64,000 bases of DNA from Mauremys mutica (Eukaryota; Chordata; Testudines; Geoemydidae), in contig NC_059077.1 of the NCBI RefSeq assembly GCF_020497125.1, positions 25,371,340-25,435,339 on the forward strand, given 5' to 3'. Position numbers and translations under genes: made by a program. Below are positions 1-11,023 of this stretch, in pieces. The notes under the pieces were generated by a model. The model ran no database searches and was not told the origin of the DNA. It saw only the letters and a program-made list of their open reading frames with translations. Within the stretch, counting starts at the first letter, position 1, and the number at the start of each line of letters is the position of its first letter.

Positions 1-155
1 GTGTTAGTCTATGTCAGCAAAAACAATGAGGAGTCCCTGTGGCACCTTAGAGACTAACAAATTTATTTGGGCATAAGCTTTCGTGGGCTAAAACCCACTT
101 TATCAGATGCATGGAGTGGAAAATACAGTAGAAATGTATAAATACACAGCATATG
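1..155 (+). repeat. tRNA-derived turtle-type SINE, 5' end cut by the window edge
   Basis: The copy begins inside the head at gtgttagtct, runs through the conserved block caccttagagactaacaaat and continues into the tail agctttcgtgggctaaaacc. The family is recognised as the Pol III SINE that is abundant in cryptodiran turtles. The first bases of the head lie outside the window. A second, inverted fragment of the same tail lies 50 bases downstream. Confidence 0.8.
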
Positions 156-204
156 AAAAAATGAGAGTTACCTTACCAAGTGGGGGGTCAGTGCTACCAA
201 GCCA

Positions 205-287
205 AGAGGTTTTAGCCCACGAAAGCTTATGGCCAAATAAATTAGTCTCTAAGGTGCCGCAAGGACTCATCATTATTTTTTTTAATT
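205..287 (-). repeat. Inverted partial SINE of the same family
   Basis: The + strand reads ttttagcccacgaaagctta and then ttagtctctaaggtgccgca, the reverse complement of the SINE at the window start. Only the tail half and central block remain. With the first copy it forms an inverted pair that could fold into a stem. The spacer (about 155-204) probably belongs to the same composite repeat. Confidence 0.75.
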
Positions 288-299
288 GTTAAGAGGTAT

Positions 300-1060
300 C
301 CCATGGTAAATACATTTTAAAGTATTTTTTTATTTATATACACACACAGAAATTTGAGCCCTTTCTGTATATCATATTACATTTCTGATGAAAGTTTGCC
401 TTTTCGTACTTGGAGTTTCAAAAACATGGGCATGTAATTTATGCCTAATTTACATGTACAAGTTCACCAGACAGGTGTATCACTAGTCATTTGTGCATAT
501 AAATAGCCAGTGTAATAGTTATGATCATTATACATATCGGACTTTGCTATGTAAATAAATATGCCTTATTTATGCAACATTTTACAAATATTTCCCAAAA
601 TATGTTTAATAAAAATATGCTAAATATAATGTATGTTTGTCATAAATTATCAAACTTTTCAGCATATTTTATGCTATATGCAGCAGTTCCTTAGGGCCAG
701 AATTGTGTCTTCCCATGTGTCTGTACATAGCTTAACACTGCGAGTCTGTGGTTCCAAATGAGGTGTCTGAGCAGTACCACGGTATAAATAATACAAGATA
801 ATGTGATATTTTAATTATATTAGGAATCCATTTAAAATATACTGTCCTAAAGCATAGAAAAATGTATATATTTAGTGAGTGTTCATTTTTAAAAGGGCTT
901 TAATTAAATGATTGTATCTACAAAACATGATTTTTTTAAATTTCACTTGTTCTTCCTATTTAACTTCTGGGTACCAGAACAATGCTTTTAAACTCACTAT
1001 TTCTTTGTTTGTATTCTTCCTCTTAGATAATGTTTTATTTCTGTATGTATGGGCAATGTA
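300..1060. other. AT-rich sequence with no recognised feature
   Basis: Non-coding in all frames, with A/T runs. The words 'ttagggccagaattgtgtct' near 690 resemble an old, diverged amniote repeat. Probably intronic (WDR70). Confidence 0.5.
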
Positions 1061-2442
1061 TAGTATCATAAGACCATAGGAGTGCCTATGCTGGGTCAGA
1101 CCAAAGATCCATCTAGCCCAGTATCCTGTCTTCTGATAGTGGCCAATGCCAGGTGCCTCAGAGGGAATGAACAGAACAGGGAATCATCAAGTGATCCATC
1201 CCCTGTTGCCCATTCCAAACTTCTGGCAAACAGAGACTAGGGACAACATCCCTACCCATCCGGGCTAATAGCCATTGATGGACCTATCCTCCATGAACCT
1301 ATCTAGTTTTTTTTTGAACCCTGTTATAGTCTTGGCCTTCCCAACATCCTCTGGCAAAGAGTTTCACAGACTGACTGTGCATTGTGTGAAGAAATACTTC
1401 CTTTTGTTTGTTTTAAACCTGCTGCCTATTAATTTCATTTGGTGACCCCTAGTTCTTGTGTTATGAGAAGGAGTAAATAACACTTACTTATTTACTTTCT
1501 CCACACCAGTCATGATTTTATAGGCCTCTATCATACTCCCCCTTAGTCATCTCTTCCAAGCTGAAAAGTCCTAGTCTTATTAATCTCTCAGATAGCAGCC
1601 TTTCCATACTCCTAATAATGTTTGTTGCCCTTTTCTGAACCTTTTCCAATTCCAATATATCTGTTTTGAGATGGGGTGACCACATCTGAACGCAGTATTC
1701 AAGATGTGGGCGTACCATGGATTAATATAGAGGCAATGCGATATTTTCTGTCTTATTATCTATCCCTTTCTTAATGATTCCCAACATTCTGTTTGCTTTT
1801 TTGACTGCTGCCGCACATTGAGTGGAAGTTTTCAGAGAACTATCCAAACTGACTATCCAAACAGCTAATTTAGAACCCCTTGATGTGCATTACTTTGCAT
1901 TTATCAACAGTGAATTTCATCTGCCATTTTGTTGTCCAGTCACCCAGTTTTGAGAGATCCTTTTGTAGCTCTTCGCAGTCTGCCTGGGGCTTAACTTGAG
2001 TAGTATTGTATCATCTACAAATTTTGCCACCTCACTGCTTACTCCTTTTTCCAGATCATTTATGAATATGTTGAATAGGATTGGTCCCAGTACAGACCCC
2101 TGGGGGGACACCACTATTTACCTCTCTCCATTCTGAAAACTGACCATTTATTCGTACCCTTTGTTTCCTATCTTTTAACCAGTTACCAATCTATGAGAGG
2201 ACCTTCCCTCTTATCCCATAATAGCTTACTTTGCTTAAGAGCCTTTGGTGAGAGACCTTGTTAAAGGCTTCCTGAAAATCTAAGTATACTGTATCCACTG
2301 GATCCCCCTTGTCCACATACTTGTTGACACCCCTCCCACCCCCAAGAATTCTAATAGATTGGTGAGGCATGATTTCCCTTTACAGAAACCATGTTGACTG
2401 TTGCCCAATAAATTATGTTCATCTATGTGTCTGACAATTTTG

Positions 2443-2564
2443 TTCTTTACTATAAAAAGAACAGGAGTACTTGTGGCACCTTAGAGACTAACAAATAAGT
2501 ACTCCTGTTCTCTTTGCAGATACAGACTAACACGGCTGCTACTCTGAAACCATTCTTTACTATA
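2443..2564 (-). mobile_element. SINE nested in the CR1, with 12-bp target duplication
   Basis: The body at 2455-2552 reads, on the - strand, from a head with tagcagccgtgttagtctg to a tail ending in aagaacagg and an A-rich end. The direct repeat ttctttactata lies at 2443-2454 and 2553-2564. Removing one repeat and the body restores continuous CR1 sequence, so the SINE inserted after the CR1. The copy is short and lacks the long tail seen at the window start. Confidence 0.88.
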
Positions 2565-2681
2565 GTTTCAACCAGTTTGTCCAGTACTGAAGTCAGGCTT
2601 ACTGGCCTGTAATTGCCAGGATTACCTCTGGGGCCCTTTAAAAAAATTGGCATCACATTAGCTATCCTCCAGTCATTCAGT

Positions 2682-2726
2682 AATTTACCAATTTAATCCA
2701 TTTACCAATTTAATCCATTTACCAAT
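2682..2726. repeat. Short tandem repeat, 17-bp unit, about 2.6 copies
   Basis: The unit atttaccaatttaatcc is repeated without mismatch at the 5' edge of the CR1 fragment. Confidence 0.8.
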
Positions 2727-2735
2727 CTGTTATTT

Positions 2736-3288
2736 GACCAGGCATTTCCCCATGGGTGATTATTCACTTAATGAGAAAAATAGAAAATTCTTTTCATAAG
2801 CTAAAAAATCCCTCACTACATATTTAATCTTTTTCCCCCATTCCTGGTTTTTTAAATAATTTTAAACAGAGGAGACAACTAGGTCCAAGTTTTTTGGCTG
2901 ATCCCTTCCTTTAATTTTCATAATTCTGTAATTGCGATGACTGGCTTCGAGCTCATGTGGTCCTGATTCATAGTGGTAGGGTTAACAAGTATGTCAGATT
3001 ATCAAGTCATGGATATAATTAACACTGCACTTTGAGGTTTTCCTTTATAATAAACAGTGGGCACAGAGCCAAGAAAGTTGTGGTTTACCCTCACATTCTT
3101 AGTCACAAATAATATAAGTGATGTCTCCTCACAGTCATACCATTTGCCTGAAGCCAGCTTTATTCTTTAATGAATGAATCCTATCCGATGAGTAACAATA
3201 ATTTAAAAGAATTTGATCTATGAACTTCAAATTGCAGTGAAAACATTTGGGATGATACACTCTGGTTTTAAGTACTAGAGGAAAATGA
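2736..3288. other. No recognised feature
   Basis: AT-rich sequence without convincing coding or repeat structure. Presumed WDR70 intron. Confidence 0.4.
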
Positions 3289-3441
3289 TTGTGCTTTAAC
3301 CTCTGTCTTCTACAGTCAGAAGCAGCGGAAGTCCTTTTTATAAGGCTTATCGGGGCTGATCCTCTTGACATTTTAAACTTCTCTGCAAGAACAGCAAGAT
3401 GTCTTCTGGAAAGAGGAAAAGAAATCTTCATGTTAATTTAG
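3289..3441 (+). other. Unidentified short ORF behind an acceptor-like site
   Basis: A pyrimidine-rich stretch ending ctctgtcttctacag (to 3315) is followed by 41 open codons and TAG at 3439-3441. The predicted peptide includes IGADPLDILNFSARTARCLL. It does not match the WDR70 C-terminus, and no donor site with a matching partner was seen. An overlapping - strand frame is open for 98 codons (3135-3431), so coding direction is undecided. It may be a relic of a transposon or a chance ORF. Confidence 0.2.
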
Positions 3442-4005
3442 TTACTCTTTGTGTAAAAGCCTCTGGATAGAAACACAATAGTTCTGGCTTGATCTGCTGT
3501 ATTTGGTAGACTTTTTTCATTTTTATTTGAAAGTACAATTTAAAAAAGCCATACTTAAATAAATCAGGTATGAGAGAATATTTTAAATTAGACTTTTTTC
3601 CTCATTTACTAGCTTTGAAATACTTTATGAAACATACCTATTACATAGCTTATAGTCCACATTTATTTTTTGAAAGTCTCAAAACTAGCAGTGAAGATTA
3701 AATAAAATTACGTTGCTGTAATAAAAGATTGACCTATTTTTTAAAAAATAAGAATGTTTTCATAGGAAAATTGCTGGTCTATATTATTTAACTATATTGC
3801 TTAGCTATGCTAATGAATTATTTAAGGAAAAAGTGAAGTAAAAACATTTTTTAAAGTTCTTTACTTACATTCTGACAGAACCATTTTTTTGAAAATCTGA
3901 CAAAAATTGATTTGTTAGGACTGGTTGTTTGATTTTTTTTTAAAGTTAATTAAAATCAATTTGGCAATGAAAATAAGACTTACTAGACAGTTTCACTTTC
4001 CTTTA
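3442..4005. other. AT-rich sequence with no recognised feature
   Basis: T/A runs, no coding potential. Presumed WDR70 intron. Confidence 0.4.
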
Positions 4006-4006
4006 T

Positions 4007-4150
4007 AGGATCATAGGAGTTGTCATATTGGAACAAGACCAGAACAGTCCATCTGGTATGCTATCCTGTCTCCGGCAGTGGCCCGTTTCAAACTAAGGTG
4101 TCCACAAAGTCAACTATGTAATAATAGGCCAATAGAGGAAGTTTGTTCCT
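4007..4150 (-). repeat. Old CR1-type 3' end remnant
   Basis: The + strand aggatcataggagttgtcat and accagaacagtccatctggt are the reverse complement of a diverged CR1 3' UTR, comparable to the 3' end at 1062-1200. Only the last ~140 bases remain. Confidence 0.6.
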
Positions 4151-4179
4151 AACTCTAGACAGTTGGTGGTGGGCTCGTG

Positions 4180-5305
4180 TCCTGAAACATGGGTAGTTAC
4201 ATATTATACGCTAGATATTGTAACTGTAGATGTTATTTGCATAAGTGTCTTATTTTTCTTAACCTTTAAGTGGGTGTTCTAAAAGGATCACGGAGGGGGA
4301 ATACAGGTGCAGTAACCCTGAAACTGTGACACAGGTCACAATGGATGAAGATGGAGCAAAGACCTTGAGATTTGGCAGGGAATAAATTGTTAGAGACCTT
4401 GGTGGGAACAGTTTCAGTAGAGTGAAGGGGGGTTGAGGACAGATTGAAGGGTTCAAAGAAAGAGTTGGAGGAAAGGAACTTGAGGCAACAGTTGTTAAGA
4501 TTTTCAACTTTCTTTGTGAACTGTTTGCTTTAACACAGCTTTACAGAGATGCTTTAATTATTTCAGGTGTCCTTCTGTCTTTCAAACGTACCACCAGAAG
4601 GAACCACTAAATGTTGTAGTTGTGGGTCCAATCATCCACATTTGAAGTGAATGGGTGTTTTACACTGACCTGAGTGGTACAGGATAGGGGCCTAAGCAGG
4701 AAGTATCTTCCTGTTAATCTAAGACTTTTATGGTCAACATTTTATATTTAGAAGTGTTAAAAGAAACAGTCATTAAAATAAAATGGGCTTTAGAATTGGG
4801 GACACAATTAGAGCTTTATGATCAGATGGCAGTGATACCATATGCTAAATAAAAGCAAATACCTACTCCTTCAAAAAACATCAGTTTCCTTTCCTCCAGC
4901 ATGTAGGCACCAACTGGGGTAGCACAAGTGCATTTTGGGCCAGAGGAGTTTAGGACAAAAGAGAAAAAGAACTGTAACTCCCCTTTTTTGTTACTGCCAG
5001 GGTAGGTGTTTTTAGGAGGTATCTTAAAGTTAAATAATGTTGCATCCACTTGGCCAAATCATATAATTCCTGTCTGTGTCAGTGTTCCCTTCACAAAGGG
5101 AGGTGGCTTAGATGAAGGAGTTGTAATATCGATTGGAGCACATGCAGTCCTTTTCTCTAAGAAAGCACTGGTGCATTGTAACCTAAAGTGTAATAAAATT
5201 GTGGGCAGATGCTTTTAACCTAGAGAGCAGACCTGGTCAGATCATTTTCAACCAAACAATTTCTTATCAAAATATGCTGTTTTGTCAAAGCCAAAACATT
5301 TTGCA
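4180..5305. other. No recognised gene
   Basis: Mixed-composition, intron-like sequence. Short open frames on both strands lack splice context or family resemblance. Confidence 0.4.
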
Positions 5306-5309
5306 GAGA

Positions 5310-5525
5310 TGTATCTATTCTTTGAGTGCTTGCTCATGTCAGTTCTATGCTAGGTGTGCGTGCACGGTTGCCAGAGATTTTTTTCCCTTAGTGGTATCCA
5401 TAGAGCCAGCCCTAGCGCCCCCTGGAGCCCCATGCGTATGTGCTGGTATAAGGGGTGCCACCAGCCCCACACCCTCTCAGTTCCTTCTTACTACCCATGA
5501 TGGTGGTTGGAATGGCTTCTTGCCT
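5310..5525 (+). repeat. Left inverted terminal repeat of DIRS copy A
   Basis: Starts with tattctttgagtgcttgctc and contains ttgccagagatttttttccc and ctcagttccttctta. The reverse complement of 8613-8836 shows the same words in the same order with small changes, for example gttgccagatattttttccc. Arms are roughly 200 bp and clearly diverged. Confidence 0.8.
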
Positions 5526-5644
5526 TTGCAAGGCTTTCCTAACCTAGTAGTTTGAGCGTAATTCCATTATATGTAGTTGTAATTAGTCAATTTAGTTACC
5601 AAGTTAGTGTTTAGAGTGTAGATAGTTATCCCGATCTTAGCAGG

Positions 5645-5920
5645 ATGTCATCCCACGGACTGGGTATGCCCCAGTCTCCGGGATTCAAGCCATGCTCCAC
5701 CTGTGGCAAATCTATGCCTGTGAGCAACCCGTATTCAGCCTGTCTAAAGTGCCTTGGGGAAACTCAAGTGAAGAAGTGTAAAATCTGCAGGGGCTTCAGG
5801 TCAAGGATTGAAAAAGATGCAGACATTCGTTTGAAGGCTCTGCTGATGGAGACAGCCCTCAGACTGTCCTTGGAGCCATCCTGCTCCAAATCAGTGCTGA
5901 GTACTTCGGCCTTGGTGTGA
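5645..5920 (+). pseudogene. DIRS gag-like ORF1 remnant with three CxxC pairs
   Basis: A 91-codon open frame starts at ATG 5645. It carries three cysteine pairs, C17-x2-C20, C33-x2-C36 and C45-x2-C48, in the context KPCSTCGKSMP, ACLKCLGE and KKCKICRGF. This zinc-binding N-terminus is what I know from the gag-like ORF1 of vertebrate DIRS elements. Normal ORF1 proteins are several hundred residues. Here the frame breaks at 5920, and similar low-complexity gag sequence seems to continue in shifted frames to about 7150. It is the first gene of copy A, about 120 bases inside the left repeat. No promoter is evident. The function, presumed RNA binding, is inferred from family only. Confidence 0.7.
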
Positions 5921-7463
5921 AGTATGCCACTGGCACTGTGGTCCTCACCACACCATTAATCCCAGGTGCCAAGGAAGAGAGACAAGAAACAGCGCATGGA
6001 GAGAGGGCGCTCTCCGGCACCAAAGAGGGACAAAGGGGAGCAGCAGACATGATGAGACCCTCGCTGGGCCACTTGTCCTCCCCAGAGCCACGATCAGCTC
6101 CAGTCACTCTGCTGAAGGTCCCGAGCCCAATTCAGGACCCACCTCCGACTCCCAGAAGTGGTTGTTGTGTCTCACACCTGTGGGCCCCCTCAACTCCGGG
6201 GGCCTTCCAGGCTGCGAAGGACTTGATGTCCCTGCCAGTTCCACTCACTCCCCAAGGGGCTGTACCTGCCAAGGCTACCAGGGACAGAAGGACTCCTTCA
6301 GCTCCTCCACTTCATGGTGCCTGCTTCAGGAGCTCCTGATGAGTCCTGAAATCATCCGGTGGGAGCGAGTTCAAAGGACCTGCTACCTCCTCATCCAGGG
6401 ATGATGATGAGGAAGGTAGTACTACGGGAGGGGTTGGTACTTCCTCCTGAAGCGGGTACCATAAATTTGGTGCTGGAAGCGGAGAAGCTGAAGGAGTTCA
6501 CCTACAGCTTAATGAATATCTTGGCAGCAGTGGCTTCCTCCAGAGTGGTCCTCCCAGTCAATAAGGCAGTGTTGGGACCAGTTAGGGCCATTTGGAAGAC
6601 CCCTTCCTCTCTGCCCTCTTTTTCTAAAAGGGTAGAGAAAATGTACTATGTGCTGGCACTCCAAAAAATAAGGAGGCCAAGAGACTGCATTTGTTTGGGA
6701 GGAAAGGTTATTCCACGGGCAGCATCCAACTCTGTATCTCGAACCAGCAGGCTTTGTGGGGAGGTATAACTTTAATCTGTGGGAGTTTATGGCCAAGTTC
6801 AGAGACTCCCTACTGCAGGAGTCGAGGCAGCAGTACTTGGCCTCCAGGCAGCTCTGGACGTGGCCGAATTGGCAGCCAGAACGATGGTGCGTGTGGTCAC
6901 CATGTGGCTCTGTTCGTGCTCCAATAGTTGGGCCTCTCCCAGGAGGTGCAGCAGTTGGTCCAGGACAGATGGACACCAAGCTGTACGGCTTCAAGGATGC
7001 AAGGGCCACGTTGTACTCTCTGGGCCTGTATGCACCCCAGCCTCCAGGAAGCATTTTAGGCCTCAATACGCTTCCGAGGTTTTTGGGGCCCCCAGACAGG
7101 ACTCCTATGAGAGAAAAGCTCATGCCTTCTGCCCCCACCTCCCAGTCGGGTTCAAGTAGATACTCCAGTGGGTCTAGGCAGGCCTTTTGAGTGTATGCCT
7201 GAGGACAGCATACCAGACTTGAGTATCCATCCCCTCTTTTGTTTTTGGACCGCTGGTTTCCCTTCTATTCTGCATGGTCCCACGTAACATCAGACCTTTG
7301 GATGCTCAGTACTGTGTCAGTTGGGCAGTTGCAGTTTTTATCCACCCATTCCTCCCACCCCCTATCCCTGTCCCTCTTCAGGGACCCCTCTCATAAGCAA
7401 CTTCTCATATGACAGGTAGAAGCCCTCCTAGCTGCAGGGGCTGTAGAGAAAGTTTCTTGAGAT

Positions 7464-7795
7464 TTGAGAGGGAAGGGGTTTTACTCCCAATATTTCCTAA
7501 TCCTGAAGGCCAAAGGGGGCCTGAAGCCATTCCTGGACCTGCATCGCCTCAATAAATATCTCAAGAAGTTGAGGTTCCGCATGGTCTCCCTGGCCTCTAT
7601 CATTTCCTTCCTGGATTCGGGAGACTGGTACGCCACTCTTGACTTAAAGGATGCATATTTCCGTATTTCTGTCTTCCATGGACACAGGTGGTTCCTCTAG
7701 TTTGTGGTGGGCCGACGCCACTACCAGTTCACCGTGCTCCCCTTCAGTCTGTCAGCAGCCCCAAGGCTTTTTACAAAGTGTATGGCAGTTCAAAG
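7464..7795 (+). pseudogene. DIRS reverse transcriptase, N-terminal half only
   Basis: The frame reads KGGLKPFLDLHRLNKYL, then GDWYATLDLKDAYFRISV, which is RT motif A with the conserved aspartates of the LDLKDAYF block. An in-frame TAG follows RWFL at about 7698, after which FVVGRRHYQFTVLPFSLS (motif B region) continues to about 7790. The sequence then jumps to unrelated frames. The YxDD catalytic box and RNase H are absent, so about 1 kb or more has been deleted. The product could not reverse transcribe RNA. Confidence 0.8.
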
Positions 7796-7889
7796 GCTGT
7801 TTTCAGGCTCAGGTTCAGCACAGCACTGGCATAGTACAGACCACCTGTCAAGTGGGCCTGTTAATAAACTGCTCCTCTCATAAGAGGTT

Positions 7890-8507
7890 GCCTTCCTATG
7901 GCAATTACTTCAGCCAGGTGGGTTTCCAAAATCAGATCCTTAACTTCAGAACGCCCTTATATACAGCATTCTTCAAGGACAGGGTCCAGCTGTGCCCCCG
8001 CCTGGCATTCCTACAAAAGGTGATGTCACAGTTCCATAACAACCAGGACATTTTTCTGCCCGTCTTCATTCCAAAGCCTCACAGAACCAAGGAGGAACAT
8101 CAGCTGCATACCTTAGACAGGACCTGGCCTTCTACAATGAAAGAACTAAGACCTTCTGCAGGTCGACACGGTTTTTTGTAGCAGTGGGGGATAGTATAAA
8201 AGATCTGCCAGTGTCATCCCAGAGAATCTCATCCTGGATAATCATCTGCATCTGGGCTTGCTACAAGCAGGCAAAGGTTCTGCCTCTGGCCATCATGACA
8301 GCTCATTCTACAAGAGCCCAGACTTCAGCAGCAGCAGTCCTCATGCACATACCAATCCAGGACATCAGCAAAGCCAGGACTCAGTCATCAATTCACACCT
8401 TCGTGGCCATCACCCAACAGGTCATGAGATTGCCAATTTTGGGAGAGCAGTGTTGCAATCAGCACATCCGTAAACTCCAAGCCCACCTCCTGGGATACTG
8501 CTTGTGA
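7890..8507 (+). pseudogene. DIRS tyrosine recombinase, degenerate
   Basis: Pieces in two frames resemble the YR of DIRS copy B. 8184-8507 is open and contains LPVSSQRISSW, the HxxR box as AHSTRAQTS, and PIQDISKARTQSSIHTF. In the family this enzyme joins circular element DNA to the chromosome through a catalytic tyrosine. The region after IHTF, where the tyrosine is expected, lacks one here, and the upstream arginine motif (ARWVSK) is changed. A frameshift near 8180 separates the N- and C-terminal halves. It ends just before the internal complementary region. Confidence 0.78.
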
Positions 8508-8515
8508 GTCACCTA

Positions 8516-8612
8516 GCATGGAATCAACATGAGCAAGCACTCAAAGAAGAAAAAACGGTTACTAACCTTTCATAACTGTTGTTCTTCAAGATATGCTGCT
8601 CATCTCCATTCC
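8516..8612 (+). repeat. DIRS internal complementary region, copy A
   Basis: The first half (caacatgagcaagcactcaa) is the reverse complement of the outer left terminus at 5310-5345. The second half (ctgttgttcttcaagatatg) is the reverse complement of the outer right terminus near 8800-8825. This joined complement of both ends is the DIRS signature thought to template circle formation. Confidence 0.8.
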
Positions 8613-8836
8613 ATGACCTGCCCTCCTATCCTTCCGTTGGAATTTCTGGCAAGAAGGAACTGAGAGGTTGCAGGGCCAGCGGCGTCCCCGATACCAGTGC
8701 ATTAGCCGGCCCTATGTATACCACTAAGGGAAAAAATATCTGGCAACTGTGCACATAGAGTACACATACTTAGTATGGAATGAACATGAGCAACACATCT
8801 TGAAGAACAACAGTTACAAAAAGTTTAGTAACGGGT
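8613..8836 (-). repeat. Right inverted terminal repeat of DIRS copy A
   Basis: Reverse complement of the left repeat. It ends outward with acatcttgaagaacaacagt. The words aaggaactgagaggttgcag and taccactaagggaaaaaata mirror those of the left arm. Confidence 0.8.
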
Positions 8837-8839
8837 TTT

Positions 8840-9735
8840 TTTCCGAACAGGAAGGTTTCTGAGGTCCAGGGTAGTCTTTCCTTTGAAGTTGTGAAATGAA
8901 ATTGTCATCCTCCAGCCATCTCTGCTAGAGAGAGATATGTGGAGCTTTTACATGAGCATTATGGTAACACACACAACTATATTTTCCCTGTTGTGTTTTA
9001 AACTCTTTTTTGTATAATCTTTACGTGGCCTAGGTGTGCATTTCAGGACCATTGTGGCACTTCTTTGGTAACTGGTGATGCTTGATTTTATGACAGTCAC
9101 TCAGTAAATGAAAATTGATGAGAGGGCTGAAGGAAGAAAGAGTGTCAAGGCTTTTCATATACCATGGAGCCCTTGGAAATGAAAACATGTTAAAGTAATA
9201 AGCCTGTTCTAATAATTTTTTCTAGCTGTTAGTCATGCAGCAAACTCCTACTACCACTGGCAACTTCTAGCTAGTGGTATGATTTTTTGTTTAAGTTAAA
9301 TGATTTCTGCTAATAATGGCTTAACAAAAACTGAATTTTTCCTTTGCTCATGTCTTTACAACAGTCAGATGAATGAATCATCCTAGGTGTCCCAATTCAC
9401 AGTTATATATTCTGTGGAGGTGGGAAGGTTTATATGCCAGTTGAACCAAGTCCAGTAAGTCATTTCATGCTAATTGTAAAAATGCGACAGCAAACAGACT
9501 TGATTTCCTCTTCACATTTTCCCTAGATGTTACTACTAGGTTGTGCTGCAGTTTTTTGTTTTAGTAGACTCGGAATATCTTACAAGTTTCAGCAAACATA
9601 TCAATATTTCATATATCATTTTACAGTGGTATTTTAAATCACACTATTCTGCTCCCCTAAATACACAGGATTTTTACCATACTGTGAATTAAATTATTCT
9701 TCCTTGGGGTTTAAATTAGCTGTTACCATGCAAGA
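8840..9735. other. Intron-like, no feature recognised
   Basis: Unique-looking AT-rich sequence, no exon or repeat signature identified. Searched by eye for the penultimate WDR70 exon without success. Confidence 0.45.
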
Positions 9736-9739
9736 AAGA

Positions 9740-10470
9740 GATCGTGGATAGTCCTCTGAAAACCATCTGCTCATTGTGCAGTAACAGTCAAAAGGCTAAC
9801 AGAATGTTAGGAACCATTAGGAAAAGGATAGATGATAAAAGAAAATATCATAGCGTTGCTACACAAATCCATGCAACACCCACACCTTTAATAGTGCATG
9901 CCGTTCCGCTGGCCTCATCTCAAAAAAAGATATTTTGGAATTGGAAAAGCTGCAGAGAAGTGCAATGAAAATGATTAGGGGTATGGAATGGCTTCCATAT
10001 GAGGAGAAATTAAAAAAGACCATTCAGCTTAGAAAAGAGACAACTAAGGGGAGATATGATAGAGGTCTATAAAATCACGAATGGTGTGGAGAAAGTGAAT
10101 AGGGAAGTGACATTTACCCCTTCACATAAAATTAGGGGTTACCTGATTAAATTAATAGGCAGCAGAGTTGAAACAATCATAAGGAAATACTTCCACAGGT
10201 TGACTATACATTGTGTGAAGAACTCATTGCCAGAGGCTGTTGTGAGGCCAAAAGTATAGCTGAGTTTAAAAAAGAAATAGATAAGTTCGTGGAGAATAGG
10301 TCCATCAATGACTATTAGCCAAGATGGTCAGTGATGCAACCCCATGCTTGGGCTGTCCTAAACTTCCAACTGCCAGACGCATCTGGCACTGGCCACTGTC
10401 AGAAACAGGATACTGGGCTAGATGGACCTTTGGTCTGAGACAGTATTGCCATTCTTGTTATGTTCTTGAT
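9740..10470 (+). mobile_element. CR1 LINE 3' fragment
   Basis: The + strand holds a CR1 C-terminal RT relic (LEKLQRSAMKMIRGMEW in broken frames near 9940-10000, then a EVYKITNGVEKVNREVTF segment). The typical 3' UTR tggaccttggtctgag-like tail ends near 10465. It is 5'-truncated and carries many stops. Confidence 0.85.
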
Positions 10471-11020
10471 GACTCCAACTCAAATTTTTATTTTCACAGA
10501 TTTTTATATCAGAAATAAGTTATCACAGGTCAGTTGTGTTGCACTGACAAACAACCTGATGTTGACCTAACTTGTGACCACATGACACTTGGATACCTTT
10601 CTGTACAAAAGCCTAGATAGGCAGATAGATAGATTCTTAAAGTTGGTTAATAAACTTCCGTCAACAAGATTTGGAGAGAGAAGGAAAAACAAAGGAGATT
10701 CCATAAATTGCATTTTTTCAACGGCCAACAAAATCATGTGTTTCAGCCAGTGAAGCCTTCATCCCTGGTGACCATATTGGCTAAAGTATTGCTGCTGCTG
10801 CTTTTTTTTTTTTTTTCCTATTGAATAAGTTGAATTTATGGAACTTTCTTCAGATTATTTAAAATGGCTGACTGTTTTCACTTTTTCGAAGTGTTTAACT
10901 TGATATAGAATTAATTTTGCACACTATGAAGTGTATTATCTTCATGCCTTATGCTGTCTCATTGGGACTGATCCCAAGCTCTGCTTAAATGCAGTGAGAT
11001 GGAGGGAAAGTGAGTTTGCC
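10471..11020. other. No gene; short microsatellite-like runs
   Basis: Contains a degenerate gatagata run near 10620 and a gctgctgct/T-run near 10790-10815. Otherwise nothing recognised. Confidence 0.45.
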
Positions 11021-11023
11021 CTT

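Larger units (their letters stand above)
1062..2735 (-). mobile_element. CR1 LINE, 5'-truncated, RT to 3' end
   Basis: Read on the - strand, three broken frames give successive pieces of a CR1 reverse transcriptase: a PGNYRPVSLTS block (about 2570-2650), [17 protein letters not shown] followed by FVDDT in place of the usual F/YADD box (about 1990-2110), and the C-terminal [12 protein letters not shown] block (about 1660-1715). The 3' UTR ends near 1062 in the typical CR1 tail (complement of tgctgggtcagaccaaagat). Stops and frameshifts make it inactive. A SINE interrupts it at 2455-2552. Confidence 0.9.
5310..8836 (+). mobile_element. DIRS-type tyrosine-recombinase retrotransposon (copy A), internally deleted
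   Basis: Order on the + strand: left terminal repeat, gag-like zinc protein (5645), reverse transcriptase start (about 7464-7790), tyrosine recombinase remnant (about 7890-8507), internal complementary region (about 8516-8612), inverted right terminal repeat (to about 8836). Inverted termini, the internal complementary region and a YR in place of an integrase define DIRS elements. The catalytic half of RT and all RNase H are missing. Stops and frameshifts are scattered through every frame. It probably lies in the last WDR70 intron. Confidence 0.85.

Noticed and set aside
1..2552. tRNA genes
   Set aside because: The tRNA-like heads belong to SINEs. No intact cloverleaf.
5006..5218. 70-codon + ORF left of the DIRS element
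   Set aside because: No family match or splice signal; overlapping - strand frame equally open.
6509..7138. 209-codon - strand ORF
   Set aside because: Antisense to the decayed gag region of DIRS copy A. No family resemblance in its own frame.
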